A DNA stretch of 43,167 bases from a virus, in IMG/VR virus record IMGVR_UViG_3300042876_000983, positions 1-43,167 of that record; one strand, written 5' to 3'. The notes under the pieces are model-generated. The model worked only from the letters and a program-made list of their open reading frames with translations, had not been told where the DNA came from and ran no database searches. Positions within the stretch are counted from its first letter, which is position 1. Each line of letters begins with the position of its first letter. Both the position numbers and the translations under genes were made by a program. Of the stretch, positions 38,096 to 43,167 are shown one piece after another.

Positions 38096-38233
38096 ATGAC
38101 TGTTGAGCAATTCAAAGTTTTGATTTCCGATGCTGGTCTTACTGTTAAGGAAGCCTTGTTGCTTGCTCAGGCTGCTGTACTTGAAGCGCGCGTTACTTCT
38201 GGTCAGTCAAAGTCTGGAGCCGATCAATGCTGA
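38096..38233 (+). CDS. Small early peptide
   Basis: The 45-residue frame (MTVEQFKVLISDAGLTVKEA..., ending GADQC) has ATG 38096 eight bases after CCGGAG and lies directly downstream of the 38017 promoter. It looks alpha-helical and soluble. Beyond it the minus-strand genes converge. It could be a short early regulator such as an anti-repressor, but this is only position-based. An overlapping frame from 38227 is not favoured. Confidence 0.5.
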   Translation: MTVEQFKVLISDAGLTVKEALLLAQAAVLEARVTSGQSKSGADQC

Positions 38234-38260
38234 TCTCGGCCAGTGAATCTATTGACGGTG

Positions 38261-38440
38261 TTAAGGTTTCGATTTCTTTAGAGCTGCCTTCTGCATCTTT
38301 TCTACGTGAACCAGAAGCCTCAATATCCGTGTACGAAGATTCGCAACTTCAAGCGTTAGCTGTTCACGCGGCATCAAGACTGCCTGCTCTGCTTGATTCA
38401 GTAATGTTATCAGTTTCTGAAAGTCTGGCTGCTGCATTAA
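38261..38440 (-). CDS. Small coiled-coil protein
   Basis: The 59-residue product has ATG at 38440 preceded at seven bases by a perfect AGGAGG, which decides the start. MQQPDFQKLITLLNQAEQAV and the Leu/Arg-rich remainder (LEVANLRTRILRLLVHVEKM) suggest a coiled coil with a Lys tail. It follows the zinc-ribbon gene on the same strand and is probably co-transcribed. The function is unknown. The opposite-strand frame at 38227-38451 lacks such a ribosome site. Confidence 0.55.
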   Translation of the reverse strand, partial: LMQQPDFQKLITLLNQAEQAVLMPREQLTLEVANLRTRILRLLVHVEKMQKAALKKSKP

Positions 38441-38538
38441 AGACCTCCTGAAGTAGAAAGGATCAGACCATGGCACCTCATAAAATAACAATCAAGGCCG
38501 AGATACATCGCGATCTGCAGGCGCTTATCGACCGCGTT

Positions 38539-38754
38539 TCACAGATTGATTTTGATGCTACCCCCCAGGCTAGAGAGCTGTTTTTGAAGTTTGTTGGTGA
38601 CCCTTCTAACCTGATCTGTGTTGACAGTGATTGCGGCCCGGCACTTGGGACAGGTGATGTTCTTATTGTTTGCAAGCCGTCCCAGGCGTTCCTTGATTTT
38701 ATGGCCGCAGTTGCAGGGTAGTTCTATTTCATGATTATCGATGATGCTTTTCAT
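38539..38754 (-). CDS. Small zinc-ribbon protein
   Basis: The 71-residue protein begins MKSIIDNHEIELPCNCGHKI. The pairs CNCGHK and CPKCRAA, 21 residues apart, make a zinc ribbon, and a helical tail (VRRVTNKLQKQLSSLGGSI) follows. Proteins of this shape are common in phages and plasmids. It is divergent from the Cro-like gene at 38814; the direct repeats between them may control both. A possible overlapping frame on the + strand (38470-38721) is less convincing. Confidence 0.65.
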   Translation of the reverse strand: MKSIIDNHEIELPCNCGHKIKERLGRLANNKNITCPKCRAAITVNTDQVRRVTNKLQKQLSSLGGSIKINL

Positions 38755-38765
38755 TTTTAGCTTCC

Positions 38766-38789
38766 CCGGAACTTATTAGCCGGAACTTA
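38766..38789. promoter_or_regulatory. Direct repeats CCGGAACTTA in divergent regulatory gap
   Basis: CCGGAACTTA occurs at 38766-38775 and 38780-38789, 14 bases apart, in the 59-base gap between the minus zinc-ribbon gene and the + HTH gene. They are likely operators for the HTH protein at 38814 or the repressor. No perfect promoter is seen. Confidence 0.5.
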
Positions 38790-38813
38790 ACACAAAACTA
38801 CAGGATTTAACAA

Positions 38814-39041
38814 ATGCAAACTAACAATCACTTGAAAATTGACCATGCGGCAACGGTTGAACGCTGCAAGTTGATCAACCGCAATGAGGTTGCCAGGCAG
38901 TGCGGTGTTTCTGCTCCGGTCGTGCTCCATGTGCTGCGCGGCGACTACCCTTATCCTGATTCTGAGGCTGCCCAGCGGATTATTGCCAAGATCAGGGAGC
39001 TGGGTCTGCTGGTTGAGGTTGATGTGAACAAGGCCGCTTAG
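38814..39041 (+). CDS. Cro-like HTH DNA-binding protein
   Basis: This is a 75-residue regulator. INRNEVARQCGVSAPVVLHV (about 21-40) is a clear helix-turn-helix, and YPDSEAAQRIIAKIRELGLL forms the C-terminal helices. It begins the early + strand operon and is divergent from the minus-strand cluster, as Cro is from cI. ATG 38814 has AGGA ten bases upstream. It probably binds the direct repeats just upstream and represses the lysogeny side. Confidence 0.7.
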   Translation: MQTNNHLKIDHAATVERCKLINRNEVARQCGVSAPVVLHVLRGDYPYPDSEAAQRIIAKIRELGLLVEVDVNKAA

Positions 39042-39092
39042 AGTGTATCGCGCTGGTTGCTGCCGTCAATTATAGGTTTACGAGGTTCTATC

Positions 39093-39527
39093 ATGAGAAG
39101 TTACGAGGCTATTGGTTTGTGCATAGGGCGGGATGCGGATCTGATGGCGGACGTTTTGGGCCGCAAGGCTATTACGTTGCGCCGCTGGAAACAGGACCCG
39201 CTGCAGTCTGGCGCGACCAATCCGGTTGACAGTCTGGAAAAGCTGATGCAGACGGCGCTTGATGTTGGGCGGCCCAGGTCTGAGGCGCTTGCCCCTCTGG
39301 CTTATCTGGAGCGGCTTTTCAGCGGGCCGAGGGTCGAGACTAATGCCAGTGTGCATTCATCTTTTGCCGATCTGCAGCGGGAGACTTCGCACTTGACGGC
39401 TGAGTATTCGGCTGCTGTGCGGGATGGTTTTATCTCACCGGATGAGGCGCGGCGAATGCGGCGACAAGTTGCGCACCTTGAGGATTCGATTGAGGAATTG
39501 AAGCTTGTGTTGGGTAAGGCGGCCTGA
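39093..39527 (+). CDS. CII-like phage regulatory protein
   Basis: The 144-residue protein starts at ATG 39093 with ACGAGG upstream (the TTG/ATG-extended frame from 39057 is less likely). The N-terminal part (LCIGRDADLMADVLGRKAIT, then LRRWKQDP) is an HTH of the phage CII/Cp76 or Mu-type regulatory kind. The C-terminus is helical and charged (EARRMRRQVAHLEDSIEELK), fitting tetramerisation. It is probably an activator of lysogeny genes or an early regulator. Its stop overlaps the next small gene (TGATG). Confidence 0.65.
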   Translation: MRSYEAIGLCIGRDADLMADVLGRKAITLRRWKQDPLQSGATNPVDSLEKLMQTALDVGRPRSEALAPLAYLERLFSGPRVETNASVHSSFADLQRETSHLTAEYSAAVRDGFISPDEARRMRRQVAHLEDSIEELKLVLGKAA

Positions 39528-39661
39528 TGGACTGGTCTGTTAAGAAGCGTCTCCCTCTGGCGGAGCAGCATTGCAAGAATTGTAAAGCCTTGCCGGAGGG
39601 CTCGCCGCTCTGTCCGGTTCACAACTGTATGCTGATCGGCTGGTGTCTGGAATGGAGATGA
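39527..39661 (+). CDS. Small Cys-rich protein
   Basis: The frame encodes 44 residues starting at the A of the previous stop (39527). Five Cys, including CKNC and, later, CPVHNC and WCLEW, suggest a zinc-binding knuckle. It overlaps the following start (ATGA, 39658). The function is unknown; translational coupling through the whole cluster supports it. Confidence 0.5.
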   Translation: MDWSVKKRLPLAEQHCKNCKALPEGSPLCPVHNCMLIGWCLEWR

Positions 39662-39792
39662 CCATGAACAGTAAAGGCCCGACAAGGGAGCAGTTCACGG
39701 ATAAGGAATGGCAGGCAGTCGGCAATCTATTTACCTATCTCAGCCAACTGCGCAAGGAAGGCAAGATCGGCAGGAAGGGAGCTGCTGCATGA
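39658..39792 (+). CDS. Small hypothetical protein
   Basis: The frame encodes 44 residues with ATG 39658 (alternative 39664) behind GGAATGGAG. MTMNSKGPTREQFTDKEWQA leads into a helix (VGNLFTYLSQLRKEGKI) and a basic tail. It overlaps the next gene's start (39789). No family is recognised. Confidence 0.5.
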   Translation: MTMNSKGPTREQFTDKEWQAVGNLFTYLSQLRKEGKIGRKGAAA

Positions 39793-39959
39793 TGATCCAT
39801 TCTCTGGCTGCTCGTGCCCTGCTCATGATGGCGGATTTTCAGTGCAACTCTACCGAGGCGGTTTTGTGGGTCTGCCGGCGGCTGCCGCCGACGATGCTGG
39901 CCTATTACCACCGCAACGTTGTGCGGCTGATTGCTGTTGAATGCGGAGGTATGGCGTGA
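39789..39959 (+). CDS. Small hypothetical protein
   Basis: The frame encodes 56 residues from ATG 39789, coupled to the preceding stop. MMIHSLAARALLMMADFQCN followed by STEAVLWVCRRLPPTMLAYY suggests a compact helical protein with two Cys. It overlaps the next frame by four bases (GTGA). The function is unknown. Confidence 0.5.
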   Translation: MMIHSLAARALLMMADFQCNSTEAVLWVCRRLPPTMLAYYHRNVVRLIAVECGGMA

Positions 39960-40108
39960 AGAAGATCCCGCTGACCGAGCAGTGCTGTGCCGTCTGTATT
40001 TTCTGGGGTCCACTGTCTCCCGTGAAGGGTCGCTGCGGCAAGCTGGCCAAGATCACGTTCAGTTGTGCCTGGTGCGTAAAATACCGTCAGTCAAGGGGGC
40101 TTAAATGA
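39956..40108 (+). CDS. Small Cys-rich protein
   Basis: The frame encodes 50 residues from GTG 39956. CCAVCIFWGP and CAWCVKYR, with another Cys between, give a zinc-ribbon-like CxxC...C...CxxC arrangement. It overlaps the next ATG (40105) by four bases. Similar small Cys proteins occur elsewhere in this genome (9410, 9581, 21084). Confidence 0.5.
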   Translation: MKKIPLTEQCCAVCIFWGPLSPVKGRCGKLAKITFSCAWCVKYRQSRGLK

Positions 40109-40251
40109 CACGCGCACGTTTGACCCTGTGGCAGATCATTGCCCTTTTGGTGCTACTGCTGGCCACTATGCTTGTTCCGGACAGGTCTGATCCTTCCGAG
40201 CTGACTGCCGGAGTCGATCGGAAGGAGGTTGTCTCCAGGTGGGGCAAGTAG
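40105..40251 (+). CDS. Small single-pass membrane protein
   Basis: The frame encodes 48 residues from ATG 40105, coupled to the previous stop. One membrane helix (LWQIIALLVLLLATMLV, about 8-24) precedes a hydrophilic C-terminus. AAGGGGGCTTAA upstream gives a ribosome site. The function is unknown. Confidence 0.5.
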   Translation: MTRARLTLWQIIALLVLLLATMLVPDRSDPSELTAGVDRKEVVSRWGK

Positions 40252-40403
40252 CCGTGTACTGCCTGTGCAACGATTGCCGCAGGCGGGGACGCTGCCGGAA
40301 TGAGGCGGTGGTCAGAAGGGAGACGCTGTTTGCCATGGCCGATGGCCGGGCAGTTGATTGTGGTGAAATCCTGCCGACCTGGCAGGCGAGGCTGGCAGCA
40401 TGA
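40239..40403 (+). CDS. Small Cys/Arg-rich protein
   Basis: The frame encodes 54 residues from GTG 40239, which overlaps the previous gene by 13 bases. It begins MGQVAVYCLCNDCRRRGRCR, with four Cys and many Arg, then a mixed C-terminus. GGAAGGAGG lies about 15 bases upstream. The stop overlaps the next ATG (40400). It may bind nucleic acid. Confidence 0.45.
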   Translation: MGQVAVYCLCNDCRRRGRCRNEAVVRRETLFAMADGRAVDCGEILPTWQARLAA

Positions 40404-40975
40404 CCGAGATAGAGGAGTTTCTGGCATCACGGCAAATGATTCACTGCGCGAAGATGTCAGCCGACATTACGCAGGAGAAGTGCCGGGAATTAAAAGAGTC
40501 GGGTCGTTACAGTTTTCACTGTGACGCCTGCAACGGGGGTGAGGAGATGGGGACCAAGGGCAAGGCATGCAGTGTCGAGGGGTGCAACACCCAGTCATGG
40601 AAGGGCGGTTTCTGCTGGAAGCACGAACCGGGTAATGTGGCTGCCCGCACAAAAGCCGCAAAGGAGAAACCCGTAAATGCCGCTACTGAAGGCAAAGAAC
40701 GGCCCGCGCCTGCTCCCCCGGCCACCCCCCCCCATGTCACAGAGAAAGCCCCGCCTGCAGTAAATCCGCTCTCCAGTCTTATTCCGTGCGTCAGTCCAGA
40801 TACAGGCGCAAAGATGATTATAAACCTACCGTCTCGGGTTGCCGGTTTGTGCATCGAGCACAACATCACTCCCGAGGTCGTCGCGGACCTGATCATCTGG
40901 ACGCTCAACGGCGAAATGGAGCGCCATCCGTACCGGTCCACCGGGCTTGTGGAGGTGCATGATGGATCTCTTTAG
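40400..40975 (+). CDS. Hypothetical protein with two Cys clusters and Pro-rich linker
   Basis: The 191-residue protein has an N-terminal cysteine group (HCAKMSADITQEKCRE, then HCDACNGG, about 15-46). A second group follows (ACSVEGCNTQSWKGGFCWKH, about 57-76), likely separate zinc sites. An Ala/Pro/Lys-rich linker (85-120) leads to a helical C-terminal domain (NITPEVVADLIIWTLNGEME). It lies between regulators and the gpZ-like gene. No function is recognised; a DNA-linked early protein is possible. Confidence 0.6.
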   Translation: MTEIEEFLASRQMIHCAKMSADITQEKCRELKESGRYSFHCDACNGGEEMGTKGKACSVEGCNTQSWKGGFCWKHEPGNVAARTKAAKEKPVNAATEGKERPAPAPPATPPHVTEKAPPAVNPLSSLIPCVSPDTGAKMIINLPSRVAGLCIEHNITPEVVADLIIWTLNGEMERHPYRSTGLVEVHDGSL

Positions 40976-41186
40976 CGAGCTGGATAAACTCACATCTCCG
41001 CAGTTTGCCGCTTCTCCGGTCAAAATGCTCTCCCGGGAAGAGATCGAACAGCTGCGCACAACCGGACAAGTTACCCCTCCGGAGCAGATCCCCGAGTATC
41101 ACATGCCCCGCAGAGTAAGCATGCCGCCGGCCTCACGGCATTCGTCTTTCGGCCGCACCCTGCAGAGTTGCCGGAGGTTCATGTGA
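40962..41186 (+). CDS. Small hypothetical protein
   Basis: The 74-residue product starts at ATG 40962 (GGAGG just upstream; 40959 is alternative), overlapping the preceding gene by 14 bases. MDLFSELDKLTSPQFAASPV reads as an amphipathic start, and LSREEIEQLRTTGQVTPPEQ follows. A Pro/Arg-rich C-terminus overlaps the ribosome site of the next gene. The function is unknown. Confidence 0.55.
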   Translation: MDLFSELDKLTSPQFAASPVKMLSREEIEQLRTTGQVTPPEQIPEYHMPRRVSMPPASRHSSFGRTLQSCRRFM

Positions 41187-42001
41187 TTACGATCAAGGTC
41201 GACGGTCTCGATGAGCTGCTCTCCAGCCTGAAAGGGATGGAGCGCCAGATCCCTTATGCCATTGCCAATGGAATCAATGCTGTTGCCCGTCTGGTGAAGG
41301 AAGCCGAGCGCCAGGAAATGATTTCCGTATTCAAGTCGCCTACACCCTACACCCTTAACAGCCTGCGACTAACGCCGGCCAAAGCGCCACGCTCCATCGT
41401 TGCCACCGTTTTTTTCAAGGACCCTCCGAACCTGTCACAAAAGGGCCATTACCTGTTGCCGCAGGTTGAAGGTGGGGCCAGGCCGTTAAAGCCGTACGAG
41501 ATGGGACTGGGCGGGAAGTTTACCACGCCGGGCAAAGGTTTGAAGCTTGACCAGTACGGCAACCTGGGCCGCGGGCAGCTCACCAAGATCATGTCGCAGT
41601 CCGGCAGCTTCCGTGAGTCGGGCAACAAGATGAACCGCACCCGCAAGGGGGGCAAGGTCGGCGATATGTTCATGTTGAAAGAGCGGCGCGGCAAACTGCT
41701 ACCCGGCATTTACGAGCGCACCATGGGAAGCGATACAGGCGCCCGCATAGGTCGTTATCTCTTGGCCCGCAGCCTGGGTGCAAAGAAGAGCGAACTGAAT
41801 AAGGCGACCAAAGCGCTCGTTCCCCGCGGCATCAAGCCGGTCCTGATTTTTCCGGACAGCGCACCGAGTTACACCAAGCGCTTTGACTTCTACGGCATTG
41901 CGCAAAAGGTGGTTGATGCGAACCTTCAGCCGGAAATGATCAAGTCGATCGATGCGGAAATCCAGCGCGAACTGGCCTACCGCGCCAGCAAGGGGCGGTG
42001 A
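41183..42001 (+). CDS. Minor tail protein Z-like (lambda gpZ/HK97 gp10 type)
   Basis: The 272-residue protein starts at GTG 41183 (MITIKVDG), six bases after GGAGG and overlapping the preceding stop (ATGTGA). A TTG at 41168 lacks support. The beginning (GLDELLSSLKGMERQIPYAI, ANGINAVARLVKEAERQEMI) matches the N-terminal helices of lambda gpZ-type proteins. A basic, Gly-rich middle (KTRKGGKVG-like) and a C-terminal amphipathic helix follow. Such proteins normally sit beside head-tail genes; here it is in the early region, about 12 kb from the other tail genes on the circle. It may be displaced or have another role. Confidence 0.5.
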   Translation: MITIKVDGLDELLSSLKGMERQIPYAIANGINAVARLVKEAERQEMISVFKSPTPYTLNSLRLTPAKAPRSIVATVFFKDPPNLSQKGHYLLPQVEGGARPLKPYEMGLGGKFTTPGKGLKLDQYGNLGRGQLTKIMSQSGSFRESGNKMNRTRKGGKVGDMFMLKERRGKLLPGIYERTMGSDTGARIGRYLLARSLGAKKSELNKATKALVPRGIKPVLIFPDSAPSYTKRFDFYGIAQKVVDANLQPEMIKSIDAEIQRELAYRASKGR

Positions 42002-42004
42002 TCA

Positions 42005-42367
42005 ATGGCCCTTGGCGATCGCTTGAAGTGTTTATCTCAACACAAGATTGAAGTGCCCCCGCCAGATCCGGAGCCGGTTGTTTCTTTTGACCAGGCCGCG
42101 GCTGACGAGCTGCTGCACAAGATTAACGACGAGCTGGGCTGTTCGTATCCTCCCGGGTGTCTACAGTGGATCATTGCCAACCGGAAGGATATCTGGACGG
42201 CTCTCTGCTCGGGTGAGAACGTTGTCGATCTGGCTTATCTGAATGGCGACATGCCGGGCTTTGTGAAAGCGCTTGACCTGTTGAAGCGGATGTATTGCAA
42301 AGCTTACGAGGTGTTCAATACTCGCCCGCCGGTTATTGAAGTGCAGGCGGATTTGGGGCTGGGCTAA
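42005..42367 (+). CDS. Hypothetical protein upstream of primase zinc finger
   Basis: The 120-residue product starts at ATG 42005, three bases after the previous stop. It is acidic and helical: FDQAAADELLHKINDELGCS, then CLQWIIANRKDIWTALCSGE and NVVDLAYLNGDMPGFVKALDL. It has four cysteines but no obvious zinc pattern. The stop overlaps the next start (TAATGG). It may be a replication accessory protein, inferred from its partner genes only. Confidence 0.55.
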   Translation: MALGDRLKCLSQHKIEVPPPDPEPVVSFDQAAADELLHKINDELGCSYPPGCLQWIIANRKDIWTALCSGENVVDLAYLNGDMPGFVKALDLLKRMYCKAYEVFNTRPPVIEVQADLGLG

Positions 42368-42744
42368 TGGGTTTTGCTCTCGACAACCTGGGCGAGGATG
42401 AGTGCCGACGGATCGCCGCCGAACTATTTACGGTTACCGATGCCAAGGCGAAGCTGAACGGCATGTGCCCGTTCCATGGCGACAAGAAAACCCCTTCTTT
42501 TTACTACAACCCGGCCAAGGACAGTTGTGGCTGCAGCAGCTGCGGAGTTTATGGTGACCTGATCAAGTTATGGAGCCATGTTTTCGGCCTGGACAGCAAG
42601 ACGGACGGATTCAAGGCCTTTTGTCGGGAATTTGGTATTACCGGTAAAGGTAAAGATGGCACTCCCAAGAAGAGAGAGAGACCCCCACCTCCCCCGCCGA
42701 AACCGAAAGGGGCATGGAAAAGGCGATCTGATGAAGGATCATAA
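42367..42744 (+). CDS. CHC2-type primase zinc-finger protein
   Basis: The 125-residue protein is a stand-alone DnaG-type zinc finger. CPFHGDKKTPSFYYNPAKDS followed by CGCSSCGVYGDLIKLW (about 34-70) is the classical CHC2 template-binding domain. A short tail and a Pro-rich linker (PPPPPPKPKG) end the protein. Full-length phage primases carry this domain at the N-terminus of the Toprim-helicase protein. Here the rest is at 982-3285, with the DGR-type gene in between. It probably still works with that protein in trans. Confidence 0.85.
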   Translation: MGFALDNLGEDECRRIAAELFTVTDAKAKLNGMCPFHGDKKTPSFYYNPAKDSCGCSSCGVYGDLIKLWSHVFGLDSKTDGFKAFCREFGITGKGKDGTPKKRERPPPPPPKPKGAWKRRSDEGS

Positions 42745-42759
42745 ACAAAAGGAGGAAGT

Positions 42760-43167
42760 ATGTCGGCAATCATCAAACATGAACTCGCAGCAGCGGTAGA
42801 GGAAGCATCAGGGGGCAAGCAGACCGTTCTCTGTACGGCGAAGGGGCAACCAACCTACATGAATATTGTTCCGGCTTTCAGGCTCGAAGAGATCAGCCCT
42901 GAGCTTGGCACCGGGCTTCATCCGGCTTTTATTGTCGGGGGTGTCGAGAAATCGGAGATCTACATCGGCACATATCAGGCTGTCATCCGTGACGGCGAAG
43001 CGTTGTCGCTTCCGGATCAGGACCCGGCAAACTGCATCAACTTCGATCAGTCCCGTTCGGCCTGTCTCGCTGCCGGCCCCGGCTTTCACCTGATGACTAA
43101 CTGGGAATGGGCAGCCGTTGCTCTTATGTGCATGAAAAACGGTTCCGGAAATCTGCGCGGGAACAAC
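42760..43167 (+). CDS. DGR-type variable protein, 5' part (continues at position 1)
   Basis: This is the first 136 residues of the C-type-lectin-fold variable protein, cut by the window end. ATG 42760 is preceded by a perfect AAAGGAGG, six bases away. The N-terminus (MSAIIKHELAAAVEEASGGK) is followed by PTYMNIVPAFRLEEISPEL and VEKSEIYIGTYQAVIRDGEA, the entry to the FGE-like fold, and the family text MTNWEWAAVA. The last 163 bases are repeated at 1-163; the two mismatches give one silent and one Asn-to-Asp difference. Joined, the gene is 972 bases. Confidence 0.85.
   Translation, partial: MSAIIKHELAAAVEEASGGKQTVLCTAKGQPTYMNIVPAFRLEEISPELGTGLHPAFIVGGVEKSEIYIGTYQAVIRDGEALSLPDQDPANCINFDQSRSACLAAGPGFHLMTNWEWAAVALMCMKNGSGNLRGNN
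43005..43167 (+). repeat. Terminal direct repeat (identical to 1-163 except two bases)
   Basis: Bases 43005-43167 match 1-163 with C versus T at 43131/127 and A versus G at 43150/146. Both copies are in the same reading frame of the same gene, which is only complete when the ends are joined. It marks the closing overlap of a circular or permuted molecule of about 43,004 bases, with minor sequence variation. Confidence 0.85.

Noticed and set aside
38227-38451. + strand frame of 74 residues
   Set aside because: It lies opposite a minus frame with a perfect AGGAGG site and more protein-like composition; the + product is Ser/Leu/Ala-rich without features.
38470-38721. + strand frame of 83 residues
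   Set aside because: It looks partly protein-like and has AAAGG upstream, but it lies opposite a clear CNCG/CPKC zinc-ribbon protein. Kept as an outside possibility only.

Overview
The window is best read as one circularly permuted temperate siphovirus genome. Its last 163 bases (43005-43167) repeat its first 163 (1-163) with only two mismatches, inside the same reading frame. Joined there, the sequence forms a circle of about 43.0 kb. Most genes are on the + strand. A lambda-type GpA terminase, a gpW-like connector, a lambda-type portal, a protease-capsid fusion, tail genes with a -1 frameshift and a large serine recombinase point to a long-tailed temperate phage. Base composition is fairly high GC, and the many Sec signal peptides point to a Gram-negative host. 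A Desulfuromonadia/Geobacter-like host is my guess from the general look of the genes, not something shown by the sequence.

Layout from the left end: (1) 1-992 holds the 3' part of a C-type-lectin/FGE-fold protein with a diversity-generating-retroelement (DGR) variable region, a downstream hairpin, and the first third of an Avd-like accessory gene; no reverse transcriptase or template repeat is present. (2) 982-3285 is a Toprim plus P4-type helicase primase. (3) 3286-3736 is non-coding, with eight TGTCCG/CGGACA hexamers and AT-rich tracts, a candidate origin or partition site. (4) 3737-9410 is a PRTRC cassette (ParB, F, B, ThiF, C), which looks like a prokaryotic ubiquitin-like conjugation set (E1-like, E2-like and Ub-like proteins) carried by a phage. 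(5) 9410-10909 holds small zinc proteins, a Gp37/Gp68-type radical-SAM-like protein and a small membrane protein.

The late region follows. 10912-19454 is packaging and head: terminases, connector, portal, a protease-capsid fusion with an internal start, decoration protein and head-tail proteins. 19456-21414 is lysis and tiny Cys-rich genes. 21415-24177 carries accessory and exported proteins, including a collagen-like one. 24271-34703 is tail: tube, frameshifted chaperone, tape measure, distal proteins and a repeat-bearing fibre ending in an SGNH esterase. A terminator and a tRNA-like fragment (possible attP) separate this from the minus-strand lysogeny operon (34874-37394): serine integrase, an exported HNH nuclease, a membrane protein and a periplasmic protein.

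37535-38813 is the AT-rich immunity region, with an Xre repressor, a promoter overlapped by a palindrome, and a zinc-ribbon gene divergent from a Cro-like gene. 38814-42744 is the early + strand operon of HTH regulators and overlapping small genes, a lambda gpZ-like protein and a stand-alone CHC2 primase zinc finger. It ends with the start of the DGR-type variable protein (42760), which continues at position 1. The DGR remnant therefore sits between the zinc finger and the Toprim-helicase of the primase.
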